Source: Streptomyces odonnellii (GTDB lineage: Bacteria; Actinomycetota; Actinomycetes; Streptomycetales; Streptomycetaceae). Taken from it: a stretch of 58,493 nt of DNA. Of this stretch, positions 51,071-58,493 are shown piece by piece (within the stretch, counting starts at the first letter, position 1; every line of letters begins with the position of its first letter). Position numbers and translations under genes: made by a program. The notes under the pieces are model-generated. The model did no database searches. It was given only the letters and a program-made list of their open reading frames with translations, and had not been told where the DNA came from. The stretch lies in NCBI RefSeq assembly GCF_000981895.1, contig NZ_LATD01000062.1:1-58493 (forward strand), given 5' to 3'.

Positions 51071-52204
51071 ATGACACCACGTCCGATGACCGCCGCCTCC
51101 TGGACAGACCGCCTCGGCCGCGCCCGCGCGGCGGCGTCCGCCGCCGGTATCGACGCCCTGCTCGTCTCGCCCGGAGCCGATCTGCGCTATCTCACCGGCT
51201 ATGACGCGCACCCGCTGGAGCGCCTGACCTGCCTGGTCGTGCCCGCCGGAAACGCCGCCGGCGAGCCCTTCCTCGTCGTACCGGCCCTGGAGAAGCCCGC
51301 GGCCGAGGCGTCGCCCGCCGGGAGCCTCGGGATCGGGATCACCGGCTGGGACGAGACCGACGACCCGTACGCCTTGGTCGCCGCGCGCCTCCCGCGCGCT
51401 CTCGCCCGGGTCGCGCTCGACAACCGTATGTGGGCCGAGAAGGCGCTGGCCTTCCGCGCCGCGCTGCCCGGAGCCGAGCAGGTGCTCGCCGGACAGGTGC
51501 TGTACGGGCTGCGGGCGCGCAAGACCCCGGAGGAGGCGGAGGCCCTGCGCCGTGCCGGGCAGGCGATCGACCGGGTGCACTCCCGGATGGGCGAGTGGCT
51601 GCGGCCCGGCCGTACCGAGCGCGAGGTGGCCCGGGACATCGCCGACGCGATCATCGCGGAGGGGCATGTGCGGGTGGACTTCGTGATCGTCGGCTCCGGG
51701 CCGAACGGCGCCAGCCCGCACCACGAGGTCTCCGACCGGGTCGTCGAGGCCGGCGATCCGGTGGTCGTCGACATCGGCGGCACCACCGAGGAGGGCTACT
51801 GCTCCGACTCCACCCGCGTCTACGCGCTCGGCGAACCGCCCGAGGAGTTCCTGCGGCTGTACGAGGTGCTGCTGCGGGCCCAGCGCGCCCAGACCGACGC
51901 CGTACGCCCAGGCCTGCGCGCCCATGAGCTCGACGCGATCGGCCGCGATGTGATCACCGAGGCGGGGTACGGCCCGTACTTCATCCACCGGACCGGCCAC
52001 GGCATCGGACTGGAGAGCCATGAGGAGCCCTACATCGTGGCGGGCAATCAGCTTCCGCTGGAGCCCGGGATGGCGTTCTCGGTCGAGCCGGGCATCTATC
52101 TTCCCGGCCGGTACGGGGCCCGGATCGAGGACATCGTGATCTGCACCGAGGACGGCGGGGAGCGGCTCAACAGGACCGGCCGCGAACTCGTCGTCCTGCC
52201 GTGA
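51071..52204 (+). CDS. pepP: M24-family Xaa-Pro peptidase
   Basis: 377 aa. A creatinase-like N-terminal domain (about 10-135, ALLVSPGADLRYLTGYDAHP) precedes the pita-bread metallopeptidase. Metal ligands are visible: two Asp in VVVDIGGTTEEGYCSDSTR, His in HRTGHGIGLESHE, Glu in FSVEPGIYL and Glu in ARIEDIVI. It removes an N-terminal residue before proline in peptides. Start ATG 51071 follows GGAAGG; ATG 51086 is an alternative. Confidence 0.92.
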   Translation: MTPRPMTAASWTDRLGRARAAASAAGIDALLVSPGADLRYLTGYDAHPLERLTCLVVPAGNAAGEPFLVVPALEKPAAEASPAGSLGIGITGWDETDDPYALVAARLPRALARVALDNRMWAEKALAFRAALPGAEQVLAGQVLYGLRARKTPEEAEALRRAGQAIDRVHSRMGEWLRPGRTEREVARDIADAIIAEGHVRVDFVIVGSGPNGASPHHEVSDRVVEAGDPVVVDIGGTTEEGYCSDSTRVYALGEPPEEFLRLYEVLLRAQRAQTDAVRPGLRAHELDAIGRDVITEAGYGPYFIHRTGHGIGLESHEEPYIVAGNQLPLEPGMAFSVEPGIYLPGRYGARIEDIVICTEDGGERLNRTGRELVVLP

Positions 52205-52344
52205 ACGGTCGGCGGGCCGTCTGACTGCCGGAACGCCCGCCCGCCCGAACGCCGCCTGCCCAGCCGCGTGACTGCCCAGTCGTCGGCCGCCCGGCCTCCC
52301 CGGCCCGTTCCGGCGGGCGACTGCTCGTACCGCCGGACGGGTGG

Positions 52345-52373
52345 TTGTACGCGGCGCTCCGCTGTGGTTACCT
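52345..52373 (+). promoter_or_regulatory. Putative promoter of the metYX leader
   Basis: -35 TTGTAC (52345-52350) and -10 TTACCT (52368-52373) are separated by 17 bp. The -10 box ends 6 nt before the leader ATG, so the leader peptide would be the first thing translated on a leaderless mRNA. Confidence 0.6.
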
Positions 52374-52379
52374 GACGTC

Positions 52380-52457
52380 ATGACGCTCCGGCTCGTGACC
52401 CGCCGCCATGTGGACTATGCGCGTGTCACCAGTACGGGCTGTCACACCGCACGCTGA
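52380..52457 (+). CDS. Cys-containing leader peptide upstream of metY-metX
   Basis: 25 aa: it begins MTLRLVTRRHVDYARV and ends TSTGCHTAR. The RRHVDxxRVxS-x-C signature is that of actinobacterial putative leader peptides found upstream of sulfur-assimilation genes. In mycobacteria, Cys-coding leaderless leader ORFs are reported to attenuate downstream genes. The single Cys codon is TGC, five codons before the stop. It ends 311 nt before metY, leaving room for alternative RNA structures. I infer attenuation of metYX by cysteine availability. Confidence 0.8.
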   Translation: MTLRLVTRRHVDYARVTSTGCHTAR

Positions 52458-52768
52458 CGCCGTGCCACCGGCGGCCGGCCGCCGCTTCCCGGGCCGCTTA
52501 GACCGCGGGATCCACCGCGTTCACCGGATCCGCCCGGTCAGTTCGATCGGCTTGATCGGCTTGATCCGCTCGGCCCGGCTGATCCGCCGCCGGGAAGCGC
52601 TCGTTCCGCCGATTCCGCCGCGCCGTGCGCGGGGCGTGCCACCGTGCGCCGTCCCGCGCCGGTAACCCTGTCTTCTGCGCACCCGCCAGCGAACCGTGCT
52701 CCGTACTCGCAGGTGCCCCGCACCCGTGGGCGCCCGCATCCCATCGCCGTACCGCACCAGGGAGAACC
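52458..52768 (+). promoter_or_regulatory. Probable attenuator region between the leader peptide and metY
   Basis: 311 nt with no gene. It includes the palindrome GGCGGCCGGCCGCC (52470-52483) and repeated GATCGGCTTGATC/GATCCGC words around 52540-52585 that could pair in alternative ways. No exact competing hairpin pair was worked out. Confidence 0.45.
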
Positions 52769-54157
52769 ATGAGCCAGTCCAGCCAGTCCAGCGAGTCCAG
52801 CCAGCCCATCGACTCCGTCACCGCCGGGCACACGCCCGAGGCCGTCCAGGACGGCCCCGACACCTCGGCCTGGTCGTTCGAGACCAAGCAGGTGCACGCG
52901 GGCGCCGCGCCCGATCCCGCCACCGGGGCGCGGGCGGTGCCCGTCTACCAGACCACCTCGTTCGTGTTCCGGGACACCCAGCACGCGGCCGACCTCTTCT
53001 CGCTCGCCGAGCCGGGCAATATCTACACCCGCATCCACAACCCGACCCAGGACGTCTTCGAGCAGCGGATCGCCGCGCTCGAAGGCGGTGTCGCCGCCGT
53101 GGCGCTGGCCTCGGGGCAGGCGGCGGAGACCCTGGCGATCCTCACACTCGCCTCGGCCGGCGACCACATCGTCTCCAGCACCTCCCTCTACGGCGGGACG
53201 TACAACCTCTTCCGGCACACCCTGCCGAAGTTCGGCATCGAGGTCGGCTTCGTCGACGACCCCGACGACCTCGACGCGTGGCGGGCCGCGATCCGGCCGA
53301 ACACGAAGGCACTGTTCGCCGAGACCCTGGGCAATCCGCGCGGCAACGTCCTGGACGTACGGGGCGTCGCGGACGTCGGGCACGCGGCGGGGCTTCCGCT
53401 GATCGTCGACAACACCGTGCCGACTCCGTATCTGCTGCGGCCGATCGAGCACGGCGCGGACATCGTCGTCCACTCGGCGACCAAGTTCCTCGGCGGGCAC
53501 GGCACCACCATCGCCGGGATCGTCGTGGACGGCGGCACCTTCGACTTCGGCGCGCACGCCGAGCGCTTCCCGGACTTCAGCGAGCCCGACCCCAGCTACC
53601 ACGGACTGCGCTACTGGCCGGCCCTGGGGCCAGGCGCCTTCGCGGCGAAGCTGCGGGTGCAGCTCCTGCGCGACATCGGCCCCGCGCTGTCGCCGCTGTC
53701 GGCGTTCCTGCTGCTCCAAGGGGTGGAGACGCTGTCGCTGCGCATCGAGCGGCACTCGGCCAACGCCCAGGCGCTCGCGGAGTGGCTGGAGCAGCGGGAC
53801 GAGGTCGCCGCGGTCCACTACCCGGGGCTCCAGTCGAACCGCTGGCACGACGCCGCACAGCGGTACCTTCCGCGTGGCGCGGGCGCGGTGCTGGCGTTCG
53901 AGCTGCGCGACGGGGTCGAGGCGGGCAAGCGTTTCGTCGACGCGGTGGAGCTGTTCAGCCATCTCGCCAATATCGGCGACGTACGGAGCCTGATCATCCA
54001 TCCGGCCTCGACCACGCACAGCCAGCTCGACGCCGAGCAGCTCGCGGCGACGGGCACCTCGCCGGGGCTGGTGCGGCTGTCGGTCGGCATCGAGAACCTC
54101 GCGGACCTCAAGGCCGATCTGGAGGCGGGCTTCCGCGCGGCGAAGGGCGCGTCCTGA
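52769..54157 (+). CDS. metY: O-acetylhomoserine sulfhydrylase
   Basis: 462 aa, a PLP-dependent Cys/Met-metabolism enzyme. A Ser/Gln-rich N-terminal tail of about 30 residues precedes FETKQVHAGAAPDPATGARAVPVYQTTSFVFRD. The PLP Lys is in VVHSATKFLGGHGT, and FAETLGNPRGNVLDV and HPASTTHSQLD are characteristic of MetY. It makes homocysteine from O-acetylhomoserine and sulfide. Start ATG 52769 follows GGGAGA. metX starts 5 nt downstream, so the two are co-transcribed under the leader peptide. Confidence 0.95.
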   Translation: MSQSSQSSESSQPIDSVTAGHTPEAVQDGPDTSAWSFETKQVHAGAAPDPATGARAVPVYQTTSFVFRDTQHAADLFSLAEPGNIYTRIHNPTQDVFEQRIAALEGGVAAVALASGQAAETLAILTLASAGDHIVSSTSLYGGTYNLFRHTLPKFGIEVGFVDDPDDLDAWRAAIRPNTKALFAETLGNPRGNVLDVRGVADVGHAAGLPLIVDNTVPTPYLLRPIEHGADIVVHSATKFLGGHGTTIAGIVVDGGTFDFGAHAERFPDFSEPDPSYHGLRYWPALGPGAFAAKLRVQLLRDIGPALSPLSAFLLLQGVETLSLRIERHSANAQALAEWLEQRDEVAAVHYPGLQSNRWHDAAQRYLPRGAGAVLAFELRDGVEAGKRFVDAVELFSHLANIGDVRSLIIHPASTTHSQLDAEQLAATGTSPGLVRLSVGIENLADLKADLEAGFRAAKGAS

Positions 54158-54162
54158 ACGGC

Positions 54163-55467
54163 GTGACGGATACGGACCGGGGGGCGCAGGGGCCGCCCGA
54201 CCCGCCGGGTCCTCCGGGAGATCCTGAGCCGCCGGGTCCTCCGGGACGGCCCGGGACGGCAGGGCCACCCGGGCTGCCCGAGCCGCCGCGCCAGGGGGCC
54301 GTGTCCGGAGCGCCTTCCCTTCCGCCGGCCACCGGTGCCTGGCGGGAGGGGGATCCGCCCGGGCGGCGCCAGTGGTGGGTACGGGCCGGGCCGCTGGCAC
54401 TGGAGGCGGGCGGTGAACTGCCGGAGATCCGTATCGCGTACGAGACCTGGGGGCACCTCGCCGCCGACGCCTCCAACGCCGTACTGGTCCTGCACGCGCT
54501 CACCGGCGACAGCCATGCCGCGGGCCCGGCCGGGCCCGGCCACCCCACCCCCGGCTGGTGGGACGCCCTGATCGGGCCGGGCCGGGCCCTGGACACCGAC
54601 CACTGGTTCGTTGTCGCACCCAATGTGCTGGGCGGCTGCCAGGGCAGTACGGGACCGTCCTCGGCCGGCCCCGGAGGACGGCCCTGGGGCTCGGCCTTCC
54701 CCCGGCTGACCCAGCGCGACCAGGTGTCGGCCGAAGCCGGCCTCGCGGACCGACTGGGTATCGGACGCTGGGCGTTGGTGCTCGGCGGCTCCATGGGCGG
54801 TATGCGCGCCCTGGAGTGGGCCGTCACCCACCCCGAGCGCACGGGCGCGCTGATGCTGCTCGCCACCACGGCGAGCGCCGGCGCCGAGCAGATCGCCTGG
54901 GCCACCATCCAGGCGCGCGCGATCCGCTCCGACCCCTTCTGGCGCGGCGGCGACTACCACGACGCGGGACCGGGGCGCGGCCCGCACACCGGGCTGGGAC
55001 TGGCCCGCCGGCTCGCCCATGTCACCTACCGCAGCGAGCCCGAACTCCACGTCCGCTTCGGCCGCGACCCGCAGGGTACGGAGGACCCCTGGCAGGGCGG
55101 CCGCTACCAGGTCGAGTCGTATCTCGACCACCATGCCGCCAAGCTCGTACGGCGCTTCGACGCGGGCAGCTACATCGCCCTCACCGACGCCATGAACACC
55201 CATGACATCGGGCGCGGCCGAGGCGGTGTCCGGGCCGCGCTGCGCCGTGTCTCCGCGCCGACGTTGGTGGCGGGGGTCGACTCCGACCGGCTCTATCCGC
55301 CGTCCCAGCAGGCGGAGCTGGCCGCGGGCATCCCGGGCGCGGACCGGCTGCGCGTGATCGAATCGCCGTACGGGCACGACGGTTTCCTCATCGAGACGGA
55401 ACAGGTCGGCGCGCTCGTACGGGAGTTGACCGGCAGGACCGGCGCGTCGCGCCCTCAGACCGGGTGA
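54163..55467 (+). CDS. metX: Homoserine O-acetyltransferase
   Basis: 434 aa. The alpha/beta-hydrolase core runs from about residue 60: IRIAYETWGHL, VLHALTGDSHAAG, the nucleophile in LGGSMGGMRALEW, Asp in GVDSDRLYPP and His in YGHDGFL. It acetylates homoserine, giving the MetY substrate. The N-terminal 45 residues are an unusual Pro/Gly-rich tail with GPP, GRP and GLP triplets. Start GTG 54163 lies 5 nt after the metY stop without a good ribosome site, suggesting translational coupling. Confidence 0.93.
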   Translation: MTDTDRGAQGPPDPPGPPGDPEPPGPPGRPGTAGPPGLPEPPRQGAVSGAPSLPPATGAWREGDPPGRRQWWVRAGPLALEAGGELPEIRIAYETWGHLAADASNAVLVLHALTGDSHAAGPAGPGHPTPGWWDALIGPGRALDTDHWFVVAPNVLGGCQGSTGPSSAGPGGRPWGSAFPRLTQRDQVSAEAGLADRLGIGRWALVLGGSMGGMRALEWAVTHPERTGALMLLATTASAGAEQIAWATIQARAIRSDPFWRGGDYHDAGPGRGPHTGLGLARRLAHVTYRSEPELHVRFGRDPQGTEDPWQGGRYQVESYLDHHAAKLVRRFDAGSYIALTDAMNTHDIGRGRGGVRAALRRVSAPTLVAGVDSDRLYPPSQQAELAAGIPGADRLRVIESPYGHDGFLIETEQVGALVRELTGRTGASRPQTG

Positions 55468-55486
55468 CAGCGCCTTACAGGCGACA

Positions 55487-55515
55487 GGGCGCCCCCGCCG
55501 ACGGCGGGAGCGCCC
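55487..55515 (+). terminator. Terminator of the metYX operon
   Basis: GGGCGC-C-CCCGCC pairs with GGCGGG-A-GCGCCC around a 3-nt loop (12 bp, one mismatch), 19 nt after the metX stop, followed by CTTCT. Confidence 0.75.
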
Positions 55516-55522
55516 CTTCTCT

Positions 55523-55617
55523 GTGCCGGATCAGCGGTGCCGTCGCACGGTTGCGCGGCTTCGGCACAGCGGCGGCCGGATCCGGGATACCGGATCAGCG
55601 GCGCCGGATCAGCAGTA
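55523..55617. repeat. CCGGATCAGCGG-like repeats
   Basis: Three copies of CCGGATCAGC[GA]G occur near 55527, 55590 and 55605 in the convergent space between metX and the carboxypeptidase gene. Function unknown; they may add structure to transcript ends. Confidence 0.5.
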
Positions 55618-56961
55618 CTGCGCTTCCTTGCCGATCGAGCGGTAGAAGCAGTCCGCGTTCTCCAGAAGCTGGAGCACCGCGTCCCGGTTCCTGCTGGTCT
55701 CGCGGTCGATCACCTCGTCGGGCGGGTAGAAACCGCCGCCCGAACTTGACGACGGGTACATCTCGAAAGTGTACGAGAAGATCTTGTACGTCCCCCACAG
55801 CCAGTCGTCGATCGAGCCGTCCGTGATGTAGAGATCACTGGCCTGCTCAGGGGTGTAGCCGTTGCTCGCGGCCATCTTCTGTCCGACGGTCGCGAAGGCG
55901 TTGCGGTCGTCCAGTGTCATACCGGTCGTGGTGTCCGCGGTGGTGTAGCCGAAGGGCCAGAGCACCAGTTCGCTGTAGGTGTGGAAGTCGATTCCGGCCT
56001 TGATCTGCTGCGTACCGCCGACGACCCGGCTGCGTACGAAGTTCGCCACGACCTTCACCTCGGGCGCGGACTCGGCGGCGCTGCCCCGGTAGGTGTCCGA
56101 GGAGGCGCTGCCCGACGAGCCTCCGCAGCAGCCCCAGCGGTAGGCCCAGTTGCGGTTGAGGTCCGTACCGACCGCGGTGGAGCCGGAGTTGGGCTGCCGG
56201 TTCTTGCGCCAGCTCCGGTACGAGCCGGTCGCCACGTCGTACTCGCCGCCGTCCGGGTTGAGGTCCGGGATGATCCAGATCTCCCGGCTGTTCACCAGAT
56301 TGGTGACCCGCGGGTCGGTGCCGTAGTCGGAGGTCAGCTCCTTGAGCAGATACAGCGCCATCTCCACCGTGAGGTGCTCACGCGCGTGCTGATGGTGCGT
56401 GAAGAGGACCTCGGGCTCGTTCTCGTCGGTGGCGACATTGTCGCTGATCTTGATCGCGACCATGTTCCGGCCCTGGTACGAGGTGCCGATCACACGCTGG
56501 CTCACCAGGCCCGGGTTCGCCGCTATGACGGTGTTGATCTCACTCGTCATCTCGGCGTAGTTGTGGTACCGGGAGTCGGCGGAGGGGAAGTCGAACGGCT
56601 CGATGACGCCGTCCACCGTACGGTCGGGAACAGCGCCGAGCGGGGTGGGGTCGTAGCCCAGCGCCCGGAGCTTCCTCGCCTGCGCGGGGTCGGCCGAGAC
56701 GACCACGCTCTCGCTGTCCGACTCGTCGATCGTCACTCCGGTCCTGGCGAGCGCGGTGCGGGTCGCCGAGGTGGAGTGCATCCGGATCTCGTACTGCTTG
56801 ATGGCCTCGTCCGCCGCGGCTGCCTCGGCGGCGGGCGACGGGGGAGTGGAGTCGGCGCTGGTGGCCGTGGCGGTGACACCGAGGGCCAGGGCCAGCAGGG
56901 CGGCCAGGGTCATCGTTCTTCTGCGGCCGGTGCCGCCGCTTCCACGTGTTCGGAGCCGCAT
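55609..56961 (-). CDS. Secreted zinc carboxypeptidase, M14 family
   Basis: 450 aa. The signal peptide (about 1-37, [25 protein letters not shown]) precedes a propeptide (to about 115) and a catalytic domain. The domain has zinc ligands His and Glu in [12 protein letters not shown] and His in [33 protein letters not shown], and the catalytic Glu in SYTFEMYP. It resembles carboxypeptidase T/SG of actinomycetes, cleaving C-terminal residues outside the cell. Start ATG 56961 follows GGGAG. Both metX and the inhibitor gene are neighbours. Confidence 0.92.
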   Translation of the reverse strand: MRLRTRGSGGTGRRRTMTLAALLALALGVTATATSADSTPPSPAAEAAAADEAIKQYEIRMHSTSATRTALARTGVTIDESDSESVVVSADPAQARKLRALGYDPTPLGAVPDRTVDGVIEPFDFPSADSRYHNYAEMTSEINTVIAANPGLVSQRVIGTSYQGRNMVAIKISDNVATDENEPEVLFTHHQHAREHLTVEMALYLLKELTSDYGTDPRVTNLVNSREIWIIPDLNPDGGEYDVATGSYRSWRKNRQPNSGSTAVGTDLNRNWAYRWGCCGGSSGSASSDTYRGSAAESAPEVKVVANFVRSRVVGGTQQIKAGIDFHTYSELVLWPFGYTTADTTTGMTLDDRNAFATVGQKMAASNGYTPEQASDLYITDGSIDDWLWGTYKIFSYTFEMYPSSSSGGGFYPPDEVIDRETSRNRDAVLQLLENADCFYRSIGKEAQYC

Positions 56962-57201
56962 GGAATCTCCCGGGTGTGGAGGTGAGTGGGGGGTGGTGCC
57001 GCGACGCGCCCTGTGTGCGGGACAGCGGAACTGGGGCCGTCCGGGGTCATCCTGAGGGCATGTCATGAGCCGGTCAAGAGCGCAAATGCGGCGGGGCGGC
57101 CGGGCATGGTTCACGACGCCCCCGTGTCCTTCCGTCGCTCACCATCCCGGCCACCGCCCCGGCCCCTCCGAAGCCGACCCCCCGCCCCCTCCGGGGCATT
57201 C

Positions 57202-57645
57202 CTAGAAGTCGAAGATGGTGCCGCTTCCGCTGTTCTTGGCACACGGGTTGCCGAAGGTGTGGACGTACGAGTAGCGCTTCCCCTCCCACACGCCCTCGGC
57301 GGTCACCGTCACCGGGTTCCACTCCTTGCTGCACACCGCGCGTGAGCCACGGGTGGTGATGGAGTCCAACTCGGCCTGAGTGGACTGTAGTTCGGCACAG
57401 GCGCCGACCGCGTCCGGGTGGGTGCCGCCCGCCGTGGGCGCGCAGCTCAGGGTCACGGCGCGCAGCACCGTACCGGTGGCGGTGCTCTCTCCGGCGGTGA
57501 CACCGAGCACCAGGGCGGACGGCGCGTACAGGCTCCCCGCACCGGTCCCTGCGCCGCCCGCCGCGCCCGCCGCGCCGACGCAGGGCAGTGTGCTGAACGC
57601 CAGTGTGGTGGCAGTGAGCGCCAGACCTCTTGCGATGGACCGCAT
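57202..57645 (-). CDS. Streptomyces subtilisin inhibitor (SSI) family protein
   Basis: 147 aa. The signal peptide (about 1-34) precedes an SSI fold: SLYAPSALVLGVTAGES, VTLSCAPTAGGTHPDAVGACAEL and a C-terminus ending SGTIFDF. Four Cys form the two conserved disulfides. By alignment with SSI the reactive-site region is VCSKEWNPVTV, with Lys at P1, which predicts inhibition of trypsin-like proteases. It is secreted. Start ATG 57645 follows AAGGAG. It lies upstream of the carboxypeptidase gene on the same strand, 240 nt apart. Confidence 0.93.
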   Translation of the reverse strand: MRSIARGLALTATTLAFSTLPCVGAAGAAGGAGTGAGSLYAPSALVLGVTAGESTATGTVLRAVTLSCAPTAGGTHPDAVGACAELQSTQAELDSITTRGSRAVCSKEWNPVTVTAEGVWEGKRYSYVHTFGNPCAKNSGSGTIFDF

Positions 57646-57869
57646 GGCGATTACTCCTTGGTCGAGGTTCGGTAAATCGCAGGCAGTCTGGCCCGCCCCG
57701 ACGACGAATGCGTGGCACCACCACCATGTCCGGCCGCCCGGTGTGATGCCATGGCTGCAAATGGTGGTCACCCGATTGGATCCGGTACGCGCGGTGCGCG
57801 GTGTGCGAAGTGCCGTGCGGGCGGCGGACCGGCCGGGACGCGTGCCGGTGACACCGGCGGTGGTGTGCG

Positions 57870-58493
57870 TCAGAGGCCTTCGTCTGCGGCTGGCTCTTCG
57901 GTGAGCTCGTCGGCGAGGTCCCTCAGGACCCGGTCGGCCACGGCGAAGGCCGAGTTGGCGGCAGGCACCCCGCAGTACACGGCCGACTGGAGCAGTACCT
58001 CGCCGATCTCCTCGGGCGTGAGGCCATTGCGTACGGCGGCCCGTACATGCATGGCCAGTTCGTCCCGGTGGCCGCCCGCGACCAGCGCGGTGAGGGTGAT
58101 ACAGCTCCGGGTACGGCGGTCCAGGGTGCCGCCGGTCCAGATCTCGCCCCAGGCGTAGCGGGTGATGAAGTCCTGGAAACGGGCGGTGAAGGGCGTGGTG
58201 GAAGCGATCGCCCGGTCGACATGGGCGTCACCGAGGACCGCCCGGCGTACGGCCATGCCCACCGCGTACCGGTCCTGCGGGTCCGAAGGCGGCCGGCCCA
58301 GATGTGACAGCAGCGCGTCGAGTACGGCACCGGGCCGCTCGACGCTCGCGAGGTGCGCGGCGCGGGGCAGCTCGACGAGCGTGGCGTCACGGATGCCGTC
58401 GGCGAGTTCGCGGGCATGGGCGGGCGGGGTGGCCGGATCGTCGCGGCCGGCGACGACCAGGGTGGGTGCGCCGATCCGAGCGAGGTCGTCGCG
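57870..58493 (-). CDS. pcaL: Bifunctional 3-oxoadipate enol-lactonase / 4-carboxymuconolactone decarboxylase (partial, C-terminal)
   Basis: The frame is open to the window edge, giving 207 C-terminal residues. The first part (to about 75) is the end of an alpha/beta hydrolase: IGAPTLVVAGRDDPATPP holds the Asp region and LPRAAHLASVERP the catalytic His. The second is 4-carboxymuconolactone decarboxylase (VGMAVRRAVLGDAHVDRA, YAWGEIWTGGTLDRRTR, LAMHVRAAVRNGLTPEEI). The fusion is PcaL of the protocatechuate branch of the beta-ketoadipate pathway, as in other streptomycetes. The N-terminal part lies outside the window. Confidence 0.92.
   Translation of the reverse strand, partial: RDDLARIGAPTLVVAGRDDPATPPAHARELADGIRDATLVELPRAAHLASVERPGAVLDALLSHLGRPPSDPQDRYAVGMAVRRAVLGDAHVDRAIASTTPFTARFQDFITRYAWGEIWTGGTLDRRTRSCITLTALVAGGHRDELAMHVRAAVRNGLTPEEIGEVLLQSAVYCGVPAANSAFAVADRVLRDLADELTEEPAADEGL

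Noticed and set aside
52470..52483. Perfect palindrome GGCGGCCGGCCGCC as a terminator
   Set aside because: A palindrome without a loop cannot fold as a stable hairpin over its full length and is common by chance in such GC-rich DNA.
52458..52768. A SAM-type riboswitch before metY
   Set aside because: I could not find the conserved SAM-I or SAM-IV core. The leader peptide explains regulation better, although a covariance search was not possible.
52696..54162. Long upstream extension of the metX frame through the metY gene
   Set aside because: It is a +1 shadow of metY; the MetX homology begins only after 54300 and a GTG follows the metY stop at once.
1..58493. Insertion sequences, prophage genes, CRISPR arrays, PKS/NRPS genes
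   Set aside because: No transposase, integrase, phage structural, Cas, ketosynthase or condensation-domain motifs were recognised in any frame, and no regular spaced repeats of CRISPR type were seen.

Overview
The window is high-GC DNA with the codon use, GTG starts, leaderless genes and gene families of a Streptomyces or close relative. The signs include a TerD-family protein, a Streptomyces subtilisin inhibitor, an ALF-repeat protein, a maltokinase-cap protein, PcaL and a GH92 mannosidase. It reads as chromosome-arm style sequence: many one- or two-gene transcription units of metabolic, transport, regulatory and secreted functions. No tRNA, rRNA, CRISPR array, transposase, phage gene or large biosynthetic cluster was recognised.

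Layout. 1-5.8 kb: edge of a conserved small gene, a two-domain TerD protein, an HpnB-like glycosyltransferase divergent from an aspartate/glutamate racemase, a PH-like membrane protein and an O-antigen-ligase-like membrane protein. 6-13.3 kb: apolipoprotein N-acyltransferase, NUDIX hydrolase, 3-hydroxybutyrate-dehydrogenase-like SDR, GAF/PucR regulator, MHS-type transporter and a VOC protein. 13.4-18.9 kb: Lrp/AsnC regulator divergent from a rhodanese, an orphan MerB-like organomercurial lyase, a small secreted GDGN-repeat protein, the remnant of an FAD monooxygenase, a stand-alone maltokinase-cap protein, and a MerR regulator divergent from an atypical SDR. 19-22.4 kb: an OmpR/histidine-kinase pair convergent with a COG4705-like membrane protein. 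22.5-28.8 kb: a 5'-truncated ALF-repeat/coiled-coil gene cut off from transcription by a terminator, a DUF305 + YVTN-propeller lipoprotein, and an FAD monooxygenase. 28.8-36 kb: a large single-pass protein with an extracellular type-1 periplasmic-binding domain, an ABM-type small protein, a secreted GH92 mannosidase and a PAS protein. 36-38.7 kb: a divergent rmlB/rmlA pair and a DUF2267 protein. 38.9-45 kb: a compact oxalate-degradation locus (oxc-frc operon, divergent acyl-CoA ligase, LysR regulator). 45-51 kb: a tail-anchored protein, an ATP-grasp protein, a GT-C-type membrane protein, a GNAT acetyltransferase and a phosphotriesterase-family protein. 51-55.5 kb: an M24 peptidase, then a short leader peptide ahead of metY-metX. 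55.6 kb to the end: M14 carboxypeptidase, subtilisin inhibitor and the 3' part of pcaL.

How genes work together. The oxalate genes form one pathway: CoA activation by the ligase and Frc, decarboxylation by Oxc, and control by the LysR protein through inverted repeats between oxc and the ligase. metX and metY form the O-acetylhomoserine route to homocysteine, apparently controlled by a Cys-containing leader peptide. rmlA and rmlB make dTDP-4-keto-6-deoxyglucose. The two-component system probably controls the convergent COG4705 gene, whose upstream region carries an 11-bp-phased direct repeat. Leaderless transcription is a recurring theme: at least eight genes have a TANNNT box ending 6 or 7 nt before the start codon.
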